Positions 44,390-57,420 are shown, counted from the first letter of the stretch. The stretch is 64,000 nt of DNA from Dryocosmus kuriphilus (GCA_038277395.1 CM076193.1:85699583-85763582), one strand, 5' to 3'. The notes: generated from the sequence alone by a model not told the origin. Made by a program: numbers and translations.

Positions 44390-45978
44390 TGGTATGAAAA
44401 AAAAGATAAGAGTGTTGAGTGGATGACTTATTTGAAAGTATATATATTTTATTCATGGGAATTTATAAAAGACTAAAGAAGATTCTAGTAAAGCGTTTTA
44501 CAAGTATCTCAATAATGTATTGAAATTTTGTAATGTTAATAATATGATTCTTGTGAAAAAAGGGTTCATGTCCATGCTAAATAAAAAATTAATTAGAAGA
44601 GCAATTGTTCAGTTCAAAATATGCAGAAATGATTTAAAGTCTTTCCTTATCAAAGTAAAACGTAGCGCGTGCGTTTGACGGTCTTTGCTCTTATCTATAA
44701 ATGGATTCTAGATAGATATTAGGCATTTTATTCTTTAGGAGTAAATTTAACAAAACGTAAGTCTAATGTTTGTATGCTGAGGGTTCGATCGCACAAATCA
44801 CATGAGGTCATGCATAGGCAGGAAATCCGATATTAAGTAAATTTCAAGACCTAAAGTTATTGATGAAATTTATGCTCTTATATTTTAGACTACAAAAATA
44901 TTTTCAAGAATTTTTCAGGGTTACATTGATCCGTTTCGTCTTACTCCTCATATGAATAAAATAAAAAGCTAGTATTACTGTACCACAATGAAAGAATATT
45001 CTCTCAATATATATCCAGATTAAATATTTTTCATAGCAAGTATGACGCCAATATTGTAATATAATATGCTGTGAAAAAAGATAAGAGCGTTGAGTAGATG
45101 GTGTGATGCATTAACTTATTTGAAAGTATATATATTTTATTCATGGGAATTTATAAAAGACTAAAGAAGATTCTAGTAAAGCGTTTTACAAATATCTCAA
45201 TAATATATTGAAATTTTGTAATGTTAATAATATGATTCTTGTGAAAAGGGTTCATGTTCATGCTAAATAAAAAGTTAATTAAAAGAGCAATGTCCAGTTG
45301 AAAATATGCAGAAATAGTTTAAAGTCTTTCCTTTCAAGGGAAAGTACTTCTTTATTTTCATAAGATAAACTACTACAATATAATTTTATTAAATAATTGT
45401 TGAAAATCGTCTTTTAGTAAAGATCAAAGGGTGAACACTAAGTAATTAATAAAGAGATAAAGTTAGATGAGTGAAGTACAGCTATGCAATTTTTGAACAA
45501 TTTATTTGCATATAAATTTTAAGCCTAACCAATGTTAGACTTACATTTTTGACCAATGTGTATCAAATGACATAAAATTTTGAGAAATTGCACAAACAAT
45601 AGTATCAGGTTACATGGAATTCTTGAGATATGACGTCATACTACATATTTTCATGCAAGTTTAAACAGGATTTACCCCCACTTTCCAGAAATTTAACATC
45701 AGCAATGGTATCAAGTTACATAGAATTCTGATATGTTTGAAAATCCATTCGTTGATCGCTACAATAATATACCATGCAAAACTATACTATACTATACTAT
45801 ATGGTGCAGCAGCTGAAAGAGTTATTAAATCTAAACATTTTAATCTGCACTTTGCTTTTCAGTATGATTCAGAGCGATTTTATTAATCTAATTCTTATTA
45901 TACTATTATACTTTTCGTTTTACTCGCCATATCAATAAACTAAAAAGCTAGTATTACTTTACCACGAGGAAAGAATAT

Positions 45979-46010
<32 letters not shown>

Positions 46011-47330
46011 CCAGATTAAACATTTTTCATAGCAAGTATAACGCCAATATTGTAATATAATATGCTGTGAAAAAAGATAAGAGCGTTGAGTAGATAATGT
46101 GATGCATTAACTTATTTGAAAGTATATATATTTTATTCATGGGAATTTATAAAAGACTGAAGAAGATTCTAGTAAAGCGTTTTACAAGTATCTCAATAAT
46201 ATATTGAAATTTTGTAATGTTAATAATATGATTCTTGTGAAAAAAGGGTTCATATCCATGCTAAATAAAAAGTTAATTAAAAGAGCAATTGTACAGTTGA
46301 AAATATGCAGAAATAGTTTAAAGTCTTTCCTTTCAAGGAAAAGTACTTCTTTATTTGCATAAGATAAACTACTACATTATAATTTTATTAAATAATTGTT
46401 GAAAATCGTCTTTTAGTAAAGATCAAAGGGTGAACACTAAGGAATTAATAAAGAGATAAAGTTAGATGAGTGAAGTACAGCTATGAAATTTTTGAACAAT
46501 TTATTTGCATATAAATTTTAAGCCTAACCAATGTTAGACTTACATTTTTGACCAATGTGTGTCAAATGACATAAAATTCTGAGAAATTGCACAAACAATA
46601 GTATCAGGTTACATGGAATTCTTGAGATATGACGTCATTACATATTTTCATGCAAGTTTAAACAGGATTTACCCCCACTTTCCAGAAATTTAACATCAAC
46701 AATGGTATCAAGTTACATAGAATTCTGATATGTTTGAAAATCCATTCGTTGTTCGCTACAATAATATACCATGCAAAACTATACTATACTATACTATATG
46801 GTGCAGCAGCTGAAAGAGTTATTAAATCTAAACATTTTAATCTGCACTTTGCTTTTCAGTATGATTCAGAGCGATTTTATTAATCTAAGTCTTATTATAC
46901 TATTATACTTTTCGTTTTACTAGCCATATCAATAAAATAAAAAGCTAGTATTACTTTACCACGAGGAAAGAATATTCTCTCAATATATATCCAGATTAAA
47001 CATTTTTCATAGCAAGTATGACGCCAATATTGTAATATAATATGCCGTGAAAAGGATAAAAGCGTTGAGTGGACAGTATGATGCATTAACTTATTTGAAT
47101 TTATATACATTTTATTCCATGGGAATTTATAATAGACTAAAGAAGACTCTGGTTAAGCGTTTTACAAGCATCTGAATCACGTTTTGGAATTTGTAATGTT
47201 ACTAATATGATTCTTGGGAAAAAAAGGGTTCATGTCCATGATAAAATAAAAAATTAATTAGAAGAGCAATTGTACAATTCAAAATATGCAGAATACCATA
47301 CTATACTATACTATATAGTGCAATGGGCGA
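44390..47330. repeat. ~1-kb tandem repeats, two full copies plus partial ends, left arm
   Basis: GTGAAAAAAGATAAGAGCG recurs at 45071, 46077 and (diverged) 47047, with a partial unit near 44395. Each unit has a CTATACTATACTATA block, a TGACGTCAT site and a variable (TA)n. No coding signal. The right arm has three full units. Confidence 0.8.
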
Positions 47331-47689
47331 AGGAGTTATTAAATCTAAACATTTTAATCTGCACTTTGGTTTCTACTATGATGATGATTTGGTGTCAGTT
47401 GAGCAAGCTTGATTAAAGGACTCATACTTCCCATTTTAATTCCAAACTCTACATTTATTATATTGAAAGAACTCAACCCGTACACCAATCAATGTTTTTA
47501 GTGAAGCAGTTTCAACGAATGAAGGAGTTTATAGTTGGAACTATTGCAGAAGATTTGTGTGTTTAAAAAGGTGCAATACGCAGTGTGAAAAAAGAAATGT
47601 TGCAATATAAGACAAAATTATGACAAAACTAAAGAAAAATGTTGTTTATAAATGTTATAAATGTTATAAATGTTTATAAATATTTACTG

Positions 47690-49265
47690 AGGAGGAGGAG
47701 GAGGAGGAGGAGGAGGAAGAGGAGGACTTTATAATTAAGTAAAATGCTCAAAATTTTGCACTCAACCATTGCAAGCCTTAGACTGTCAGTTAGAAACTCT
47801 AAAACTGAGATGAGTCTCTTGAATTTTTATAATAACCAAAATGAGTGCTAGTGAATGAAACTAAAAAGTAGTTATGCATTTAAAATTATATTTCATAAAC
47901 AAGTACTTATTGCACTTAAAAAGTACTTTAAATTTAACTTATTAAAAGAAATGTACATTATTGAGTAATAGAAAAACCCATTTCATACTTAGTGCTTTGC
48001 TGAGTCAAATTTTTTAAATTTCGTTTACTGTAAATAATTCTGATATCTAATTTGACACATAGCCTTTTCAAAATCGTTTTTATATTTAGTGAGGAGGAGT
48101 GAAGGAGGAGTGTGAGGAGGAGGCTGTAATTAAATAAAATACTCAAAATTTTGCGCTCAACGGTTACAAGCCTTAGACCATCAGTTAGAAATTCTAAAAC
48201 TTATAATCACCAAAATGAGTGTGGGTGAAAGAAATTAGGTAGTACATATTACATTTCTTAAACAAGTACTTACTACACATAAGACCTCTTACATTTTATA
48301 ATAACCAAACTGAGTTCGGGTAAAAGAAATGAAGATGTAGATATAAATTTAAAAATTATATTTCATAAACACATATTTACAATGTTTAAAGATCACTTAG
48401 AATTTAACATATTAAAAACTATAATAGCGTAGAGTAATAAAAAATCCTGTTGCATACTTAGTACCACATTGGGTCTATTTGATTATTTTTTTATGAATTA
48501 GTGAGATAAAACTTGTAATCACAAATACTACATGTGTTAATTCTACTATTGAAAATAATAAACTAGCTTTTAAGCTATTAAAATCAGCTACTAAAAAATT
48601 ATTTAATAATTCTATCCTCTCTTATTTCATTAATGATTGAAATTATTTCAATGCAATATTTCTGTTACCATCTGCTTGAGATTGTTAAAGGAACCGAAAT
48701 CGATCTACCAAATAAGTCAGCTACATAAACTTTATAATCCTCTGTAAGAAACATTGAAATAATCTTTAACACAACAGAGTAATATACTAAAAATCCAATT
48801 CACTTAGCTGAAACACAGCAATAATAGCATGCTTAGTGAAGTATTGATGATATTAAAATATGCTATTATCAATGGAAAAAGCATATGTTTCTTCAACCAA
48901 CATTGAACTATAGTTAAAACAAATCTACTTCAAGAGATAACAAGGCAAACTAAATTAATAATGAATAGAGTGCACCACCATCAACCAAGTTGCTTTTCTT
49001 GTATAGTTATAAGCACGTTTCTATTGTATTTTTTACTAGATGTGAGCTTTGTCTTCTAAATAGATTTCTAATATTGATTCCTGTACTAATTAGATGAAAT
49101 GTTTGATTTCTTGTATACTGGTATAAGGAATTTTTTCAATGATATTAACACTGAAATTAACCTCAATTAACTATTAAAAATATTTGACGAAAATATGGAG
49201 GTGTATGAGGAGGAGGTGGAGGAGGAGGAGGAGGAGGAGGAGGAGGAGGAAGGAGGAGGAGGGTA
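47690..49265. repeat. Purine GAG/GGA tracts marking diverged modules, left arm
   Basis: GGA-rich tracts stand at about 47690-47727, 48088-48123 and 49196-49262, each followed by related AT-rich sequence (the first two share CTCAAAATTTTGC and AAGCCTTAGAC). With the tract at the centre they suggest the arm grew by duplication of a module. Mirror tracts are at 51546-51602, 52684-52720 and 53083-53119. Confidence 0.65.
48599..48717 (-). pseudogene. Decayed second copy of the zinc-finger protein's C-terminus, left arm
   Basis: Read on the minus strand, the last ~40 codons before a stop at 48599-48601 end in EIISIINEIRED, clearly a relative of EIISIINELREAG at the end of the intact protein 1 kb away. 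The upstream part has an in-frame stop (after ISSRW). The zinc finger and acidic region are not recognisable. It shows an old duplication of the gene within each arm. Confidence 0.65.
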
Positions 49266-49587
49266 ATATAATTATGTAGTTAAAACAAGTAATCACTGAA
49301 AAATGTTGTATTCAATTATTACACATCTTAAATCATATGTTAGAAGCTTCAAAAGAAGTGGTGAGCCACTCCTGCACTTAAAAACTAAAATTAAATCAAG
49401 TGGGCGATTTAAAGAAGAAATACACATATATGTTGAAAATTAGATTTATATAACTTACTGCATTACAGTAAATTCTTAGATATAATTACAGGAAATTGTG
49501 AATCCAATAATTCCAATGTTAGTTCAACTATTAGGAATATTGAACCAACAGTTGCTAAAGTGTTTACATCATTTAATAAAAGTATTA

Positions 49588-50259
49588 TCATTTAATAATA
49601 CCAGCCTCTCTTAATTCATTAATGATTGAAATTATTTCGAGCAACTTATTTCTGCTTCCAGTTGATTGGGATTGTAAAAGTTGGCGCATTCGATCTACCA
49701 AATCATTCGGATCTTCCCAGTATTCTAAAAATCTTTCTTCTATTTCATATTCAGAGGAAATGTCACTTTCATTATCATCATCATCATTAATATCACCCTC
49801 ATCCTCATCTTCATTATTCCCATCATCAGCAGCAACATTATTGATTGTCATGGATGGTAAATCATCATGTTGACCAAAATCTTCTCCTTCACCTTCATCT
49901 TCTGATTCTATTTTTCGCTTCCTAACATATGATTCCAATTCAGGTTTAACCCTCTGAGTAATGTCCACAAGTTTCTTTAATGGAGAAGAATATAGTTTGA
50001 TTTCTTCTTGAATAGCTGGATCATCATTAGGTTTAAAATTTTTCTGCTTTCCATGAATTGTGTCACTAGTCTTTCTATTATGTTTATTGCTGTTTTGAAT
50101 TATTCTTATAGCTTCAGGCACCTTTGCAACTTGGCGAAAGCCTCTCTCATCATCATCATCATACACACGATTCTTTGCTGTGCAAGAGTATTTTGCATGT
50201 CTTTTTAAATTATCGAGTCGTGAATAAACTCTCGAGCAATTTGGACATGTGGAAGCCAT
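49588..50259 (-). CDS. C2HC zinc-finger protein, left copy
   Basis: 223 codons, complete. Residues 5-26 form one finger, CPNCSRVYSRLDNLKRH followed by Cys at 26 (Cys5, Cys8, His21, Cys26), a C2HC form of the C2H2 fold. RKRK at 113-116 is a likely nuclear signal. Residues 117-182 are very acidic (runs of Asp/Glu, Asn). The C-terminus, from WEDPNDLVDR at 181, is predicted helical, with ELREAGIIK at the end. No enzyme domain. The start fits: an ATG ~23 nt after a predicted initiator. It differs from the right copy at residue 40 only (Gly here, Ser there). Likely a DNA-binding or regulatory protein of the element; function unknown. A similar C-terminal pattern is, from memory, seen in uncharacterised arthropod and cnidarian element-associated proteins. 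Confidence 0.8.
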   Translation of the reverse strand: MASTCPNCSRVYSRLDNLKRHAKYSCTAKNRVYDDDDERGFRQVAKVPEAIRIIQNSNKHNRKTSDTIHGKQKNFKPNDDPAIQEEIKLYSSPLKKLVDITQRVKPELESYVRKRKIESEDEGEGEDFGQHDDLPSMTINNVAADDGNNEDEDEGDINDDDDNESDISSEYEIEERFLEYWEDPNDLVDRMRQLLQSQSTGSRNKLLEIISIINELREAGIIK

Positions 50260-50278
50260 TTTGTCACTGCCACAACAC

Positions 50279-50527
50279 GAATGACAGTTCAGTCACTAGT
50301 GCTGAGTTTTATATACTGAGGAGGAGGAGAATGGTATGATGAGGAGGAAGGTTATGAGTAGGAGGATGAGGAGGAGGAGGGGGGAGGTTATGTTTATATC
50401 CTCCCTTCCCCCTCCTCCTCCTCCTCATCCTCCTACTCATAACCTTCCTCCTCATCATAACCCTTCTCCTCCTCCTCCTCCTCCTCCTCAGTATATAAAC
50501 TCAGCACTAGTGACTGAACTGTCATTC
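50279..50527. promoter_or_regulatory. Mirror-image bidirectional core promoter at the centre of the palindrome
   Basis: Each side has a TATA box and an initiator. On the right, TATATAAAC starts at 50492 and TCATTC at 50522 (A at 50524, 32 bp downstream). On the left, the same elements on the minus strand have TATATAAAAC read from 50315 and the initiator at 50284-50279. Both fit an arthropod TATA plus TCAKTY initiator. The ATGs follow ~23 nt later. Between the two TATA boxes lie GGA/TCC tracts and the palindrome centre near 50394, which could extrude as a cruciform. Confidence 0.65.
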
Positions 50528-50546
50528 GTGTTGTGGCAGTGACAAA

Positions 50547-51218
50547 ATGGCTTCCACATGTCCAAATTGCTCGAGAGTTTATTCACGACTCGATAATTTA
50601 AAAAGACATGCAAAATACTCTTGCACAGCAAAGAATCGTGTGTATGATGATGATGATGAGAGAAGCTTTCGCCAAGTTGCAAAGGTGCCTGAAGCTATAA
50701 GAATAATTCAAAACAGCAATAAACATAATAGAAAGACTAGTGACACAATTCATGGAAAGCAGAAAAATTTTAAACCTAATGATGATCCAGCTATTCAAGA
50801 AGAAATCAAACTATATTCTTCTCCATTAAAGAAACTTGTGGACATTACTCAGAGGGTTAAACCTGAATTGGAATCATATGTTAGGAAGCGAAAAATAGAA
50901 TCAGAAGATGAAGGTGAAGGAGAAGATTTTGGTCAACATGATGATTTACCATCCATGACAATCAATAATGTTGCTGCTGATGATGGGAATAATGAAGATG
51001 AGGATGAGGGTGATATTAATGATGATGATGATAATGAAAGTGACATTTCCTCTGAATATGAAATAGAAGAAAGATTTTTAGAATACTGGGAAGATCCGAA
51101 TGATTTGGTAGATCGAATGCGCCAACTTTTACAATCCCAATCAACTGGAAGCAGAAATAAGTTGCTCGAAATAATTTCAATCATTAATGAATTAAGAGAG
51201 GCTGGTATTATTAAATGA
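50547..51218 (+). CDS. C2HC zinc-finger protein, right copy
   Basis: 223 codons, complete and divergent from the left copy, with 287 bp between the two start codons. It has the same layout: finger at 5-26, a basic RKRK at 113-116, an acidic middle (117-182) and a helical C-terminus (about 185-222). Residue 40 is Ser where the left copy has Gly; otherwise the proteins are identical. Near identity across the palindrome means either recent formation or ongoing gene conversion between arms. Because the two genes are perfect inverted copies, read-through transcripts could fold into long double-stranded RNA, which matters for small-RNA silencing. Confidence 0.8.
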   Translation: MASTCPNCSRVYSRLDNLKRHAKYSCTAKNRVYDDDDERSFRQVAKVPEAIRIIQNSNKHNRKTSDTIHGKQKNFKPNDDPAIQEEIKLYSSPLKKLVDITQRVKPELESYVRKRKIESEDEGEGEDFGQHDDLPSMTINNVAADDGNNEDEDEGDINDDDDNESDISSEYEIEERFLEYWEDPNDLVDRMRQLLQSQSTGSRNKLLEIISIINELREAGIIK

Positions 51219-51545
51219 TAATACTTTTATTAAATGATGTAAACAACACTTTAGCAACCGTTGGTTCAATATTCCTAATAGTTGAACTAACATTGGAATT
51301 ATTGGATTCACAATTTCCTGTAATTATATCTAAGAATTTACTGTAATGCAGTAAGTTATATAAATCTAATTTTCAACATATATGTGTATTTCTTCTTTAA
51401 ATCGCCCACTTGATTTAATTTTAGTTTTTAAGTGCAGGAGTGGCTCACCACTTCTTTTGAAGCTTCTAACATATGATTTAAGATGTGTAATAATTGAATA
51501 CAACATTTTTCAGTGATTACTTGTTTTAACTACATAATTATATTA

Positions 51546-53120
51546 CCCTCCTCCTCCTCCTCCTCCTCCTCCTCCTCCTCCTCCTCCTCCACCTCCTCCT
51601 CATACACCACCATATCTTCGTCACATATTTTTAATAGTTAATTGAGGTTAATTTCAGTGTTAATATCATTGAAAAAATTCCTTATACCAGTATACAAGAA
51701 ATCAAACATTTCATCTAATTAGTACAGGAATCAATATTAGAAATCTATTTAGAAGACAACGCTCACATCTAGTAAAAAATACAATAGAAACGTGCTTATA
51801 ACTATACAAGAAAAGCAACTTGGTTGATGGTGGTGCACTCTATTCATTATTAATTTAGTTTGCCTTGTTATCTCTTGAAGTAGATTTGTTTTAACTATAG
51901 TTCAATGTTGGTTGAAGAAACATATGCTTTTTCCATTGATAATAGCATATTTTAATATCATCAATACTTCACTAAGCATGCTATTATTGCTGTGTTTCAG
52001 CTAAGTGAATTGGATTTTTAGTATATTACTCTGTTGTGTTAAAGATTATTTCAATGTTTCTTACAGAGGATTATAAAGTTTATGTAGCTGACTTATTTGG
52101 TAGATCGATTTCGGTTCCTTTAACAATCTCAAGCAGATGGTAACAGAAATATTGCATTGAAATAATTTCAATCATTAATGAAATAAGAGAGGATAGAATT
52201 ATTAAATAATTTTTTAGTAGCTGATTTTAATAGCTTAAAAGCTAGTTTATTATTTCCAATAGTAGAATTAACACATGTAGTATATGTGATTACAAGTTTT
52301 ATCTCACTAATTCATAAAAAAATAATCAAATAGACCCAATGTGGTACTAAGTATGCAACAGGATTTTCTATTACTCTACGCTATTATAGTTTTTAATATG
52401 TTAAATTCTAAGTGATCTTTAAACATTGTAAATATGTGTTTATGAAATATAATTTTTAAATTTATATCTACATCTTCATTTCTTTTACCCGAACTCAGTT
52501 TGGTTATTATAAAATGTAAGAGGTCTTATGTGTAGTAAGTACTTGTTTAAGAAATGTAATATGTACTACCTAATTTCTTTCACCCACACACATTTTGGTG
52601 ATTATAAGTTTTAGAGTTTCTAACTGATGGTCTAAGGCTTGTAACCGTTGAGCGCAAAATTTTGAGTATTTTATTTAATTACAGCCTCCTCCTCACACTC
52701 CTCCTTCACTCCTCCTCACTAAATATAAAAACGATTTTGAAAAGGCTATGTGTCAAATTAGATATCAGAATTATTTACAGTAAACGAAATTTAAAAAATT
52801 TGACTCAGCAAAGCACTAAGTATGAAATGGGTTTTTCTATTACTCAATAATGTACAGTTCTTTTAATAAGTTAAATTTAAAGTACTTTTTAAGTGCAATA
52901 AGTACTTGTTTATGAAATATAATTTTAAATGCATAACTACTTTTTAGTTTCATTCACTAGCACTCATTTTGGTTATTATAAAAATTCAAGAGACTCATCT
53001 CAGTTTTAGAGTTTCTAACTGACAGTCTAAGGCTTGTAATGGTTGAGTGCAAAATTTTGAGTATTTTACTTAATTATAAAGTCCTCCTCTTCTCCTCCTC
53101 CTCCTCCTCCTCCTCCTCAG
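51546..53120. repeat. Pyrimidine TCC tracts and diverged modules, right arm
   Basis: Mirror copy of 47690-49265. Tract lengths differ slightly from the left arm, as expected for slippage-prone triplets. Confidence 0.65.
52092..52209 (+). pseudogene. Decayed second copy of the zinc-finger protein's C-terminus, right arm
   Basis: Mirror of 48599-48717: FGRSISVPLT, an in-frame stop, then EIISIINEIRED and a terminal IIK before TAA at 52207-52209. The same decay in both arms shows the duplication and its breakage predate formation of the palindrome, or were copied between arms. Confidence 0.65.
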
Positions 53121-53479
53121 TAAATATTTATAAACATTTATAACATTTATAACATTTATAAACAACATTTTTCTTTAGTTTTGTCATAATTTTGTCTTAT
53201 ATTGCAACATTTTTTTTTTCACACTGCGTATTGCACCTTTTTTAAACACACAAATCTTCTGCAATAGTTCCAACTATAAACTCGTTCATTCGTTGAAACT
53301 GCTTCACTAAAAACATTGATTGGTGTACGGGTTGAGTTCTTTCAATATAATAAATGTAGAGTTTGGAATTAAAATGGGAAGTATGAGTCCTTTAATCAAG
53401 CTTGCTCAACTGACACCAAATCATCATCATAGTAGAAACCAAAGTGCAGATTAAAATGTTTAGATTTAATAACTCCTTC

Positions 53480-55795
53480 GCCCATTGCACTATATAGTAT
53501 AGTATAGTATGGTATTCTGCATATTTTGAATTGTACAATTGCTCTTCTAATTAATTTTTTATTTATCATGGACATGAACCCTTTTTTTTCCCAAGAATCA
53601 TATTAGTAACATTACAAATTCCAAAACGTGATTCAGATGCTTGTAAAACGCTTAACCAGAGTCTTCTTTAGTCTATTATAAATTCCCATGGAATAAAATG
53701 TATATAAATTCAAATAAGTTAATGCATCATACTGTCCACTCAACGCTTTATCCTTTTCACGGCATATTATATTACAATATTGGCGTCATACTTGCTATGA
53801 AAAATGTTTAATCTGGATATATATTGAGAGAATATTCTTTCCTCGTGGTAAAGTAATACTAGCTTTTTGTTTTATTGATATGGCTAGTAAAACGAAAAGT
53901 ATAATAGTATAATAAGACTTAGATTAATAAAATCGCTCTGAATCATACTGAAAAGCAAAGTGCAGATTAAAATGTTTAGATTTAATAACTCTTTCAGCTG
54001 CTGCACCATATAGTATAGTATAGTATAGTTTTGCATGGTATATTATTGTAGCGAACAACGAATGGATTTTCAAACATATCAGAATTCTATGTAACTTGAT
54101 ACCATTGTTGATGTTAAATTTCTGGAAAGTGGCGGTAAATCCTGTTTAAACTTGCATGAAAATATGTAATGACGTCATATCTCAAGAATTCCATGTAACC
54201 TGATACTATTGTTTGTGCAATTTCTCAGAATTTTATGTCATTTGACACACATTGGTCAAAAATGTAAGTCTAACATTGGTTAGGCTTAAAATTTATATGC
54301 AAATAAATTGTTCAAAAAATTTCATAGCTGTACTTCACTCATCTAACTTTATCTCTTTATTAATTCCTTAGTGTTCACCCTTTGATCTTTACTAAAAGAC
54401 GATTTTCAACAATTATTTAATAAAATTATAATGTAGTAGTTTATCTTATGCAAATAAAGAAGTACCTTTCCTTGAAAGGAAAGACTTTAAACTATTTCTG
54501 CATATTTTCAACTGTACAATTGCTCTTTTAATTAACTTTTTATTTAGCATGGATATGAACCCTTTTTTCACAAGAATCATATTATTAACATTACAAAATT
54601 TCAATATATTATTGAGATACTTGTAAAACGCTTTACTAGAATCTTCTTCAGTCTTTTATAAATTCCCATGAATAAAATATATATAGTTTCAAATAAGTTA
54701 ATGCATCACATTATCTACTCAACGCTCTTATCTTTTTTCACAGCATATTATATATATTACAATATTGGCGTTATACTTGCTATGAAAAATGTTTAATCTG
54801 GATATATATATATATATATATATATTGAGAGAATATTCTTTCCTCGTGGTAAAGTAATACTAGCTTTTTAGTTTATTGATATGGCGAGTAAAACGAAAAG
54901 TATAATAGTATAATAAGACTTAGATTAATAAAATCGCTCTGAATCATACTGAAAAGCAAAGTGCAGATTAAAATGTTTAGATTTAATAACTCTTTCAGCT
55001 GCTGCACCATATAGTATAGTATAGTATAGTTTTGCATGGTATATTATTGTAGCGATCAACGAATGGATTTTCAAACATATCAGAATTCTATGTAACTTGA
55101 TACCATTGCTGATGTTAAATTTCTGGAAAGTGGGGGTAAATCCTGTTTAAACTTGCGTGGAAATATGTAGTATGACGTCATATCTCAAGAATTCCATGTA
55201 ACCTGATACTATTGTTTGTGCAATTTCTCAGAATTTATGTCATTTGACACACATTGGTCAAAAATGTAAGTCTAACATTGGTTAGGCTTAAAATTTATAT
55301 GCAAATAAATTGTTCAAAAATTTCATAGCTGTACTTCACTCATCTAACTTTATCTCTTTATTAATTCCTTAGTGTTCACCCTTTGATCTTTACTAAAGAC
55401 GATTTTCAACAATTATTTAATAAAATTATAATGTAGTAGTTTATCTTATGCAAATAAAGAAGTACTTTTCCTTGAAAGGAAAGACTTTAAACTATTTCTG
55501 CATATTTTCAACTGTACAATTGCTCTTTTAATTAACTTTTTATTTAGCATGGATATGAACCCTTTTTTCACAAGAATCATATTATTAACATTACAAAATT
55601 TCAATATATTATTGAGATACTTGTAAAACGCTTTACTAGAATCTTCTTCAGTCTTTTATAAATTCCCATGAATAAAATATATATACTTTCAAATAAGTTA
55701 ATGCATCACATTATCTACTCAACGCTCTTATCTTTTTTCACAGCATATTATATTACAATATTGGCGTTATACTTGCTATGAAAAATGTTTAATCT

Positions 55796-55829
<34 letters not shown>

Positions 55830-57420
55830 AGAGAATATTCTTTCCTCGTGGTAAAGTAATACTAGCTTTTTAGTTTATTGATATGGCGAGTAAAACGAAA
55901 AGTATAATAGTATAATAAGAATTAGATTAATAAAATCGCTCTGAATCATACTGAAAAGCAAAGTGCAGATTAAAATGTTTAGATTTAATAACTCTTTCAG
56001 CTGCTGCACCATATAGTATAGTATAGTATAGTTTTGCATGGTATATTATTGTAGCGATCAACGAATGGATTTTCAAACATATCAGAATTCTATGTAACTT
56101 GATACCATTGCTGATGTTAAATTTCTGGAAAGTGGGGGTAAATCCTGTTTAAACTTGCATGAAAATATGTAGTATGACGTCATATCTCAAGAATTCCATG
56201 TAACCTGATACTATTGTTTGTGCAATTTCTCAAAATTTTATGTCATTTGATACACATTGGTCAAAAATGTAAGTCTAACATTGGTTAGGCTTAAAATTTA
56301 TATGCAAATAAATTGTTCAAAAATTGCATAGCTGTACTTCACTCATCTAACTTTATCTCTTTATTAATTACTTAGTGTTCACCCTTTGATCTTTACTAAA
56401 AGACGATTTTCAACAATTATTTAATAAAATTATATTGTAGTAGTTTATCTTATGAAAATAAAGAAGTACTTTCCCTTGAAAGGAAAGACTTTAAACTATT
56501 TCTGCATATTTTCAACTGGACATTGCTCTTTTAATTAACTTTTTATTTAGCATGAACATGAACCCTTTTTTCACAAGAATCATATTATTAACATTACAAA
56601 ATTTCAATATATTATTGAGATATTTGTAAAACGCTTTACTAGAATCTTCTTTAGTCTTTTATAAATTCCCATGAATAAAATATATATACTTTCAAATAAG
56701 TTAATGCATCACACCATCTACTCAACGCTCTTATCTTTTTTCACAGCATATTATATTACAATATTGGCGTCATACTTGCTATGAAAAATATTTAATCTGG
56801 ATATATATTGAGAGAATATTCTTTCATTGTGGTACAGTAATACTAGCTTTTTATTTTATTCATATGAGGAGTAAGACGAAACGGATCAATGTAACCCTGA
56901 AAAATTCTTGAAAATATTTTTGTAGTCTAAAATATAAGAGCATAAATTTCATCAATAACTTTAGGTCTTGAAATTTACTTAATATCGGATTTCCTGCCTA
57001 TGCATGACCTCATGTGATTTGTGCGATCGAACCCTCAGCATACAAACATTAGACTTACGTTTTGTTAAATTACTCCTAAAGAATAAAATGCCTAATATCT
57101 ATCTAGAATCCATTTATAGATAAGAGCAAAGACCGTCAAACGCACGCGCTACGTTTTACTTTGATAAGGAAAGACTTTAAATCATTTCTGCATATTTTGA
57201 ACTGAACAATTGCTCTTCTAATTAATTTTTTATTTAGCATGGACATGAACCCTTTTTTCACAAGAATCATATTATTAACATTACAAAATTTCAATACATT
57301 ATTGAGATACCTGTAAAACGCTTTACTAGAATCTTCTTTAGTCTTTTATAAATTCCCATGAATAAAATATATATACTTTCAAATAAGTCATCCACTCAAC
57401 ACTCTTATCTTTTTTTTCAT
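53480..57420. repeat. ~1-kb tandem repeats, three full copies plus partial ends, right arm
   Basis: The mirrored word CGCTCTTATCTTTTTTCAC ends at about 53760 (diverged), 54741, 55742 and 56744 (spacing 981, ~1001, ~1002). The left arm has two such intervals, so one extra unit here explains the ~1-kb longer arm. The (TA)n inside the unit varies in length between copies. Confidence 0.8.

Noticed and set aside
49622..51184. Overlapping opposite-strand frames of 83, 66 and 71 aa inside the zinc-finger genes
   Set aside because: Antisense shadows of the 223-aa genes; their Ser/His-rich composition comes from the Asp/Glu codons of the sense strand.
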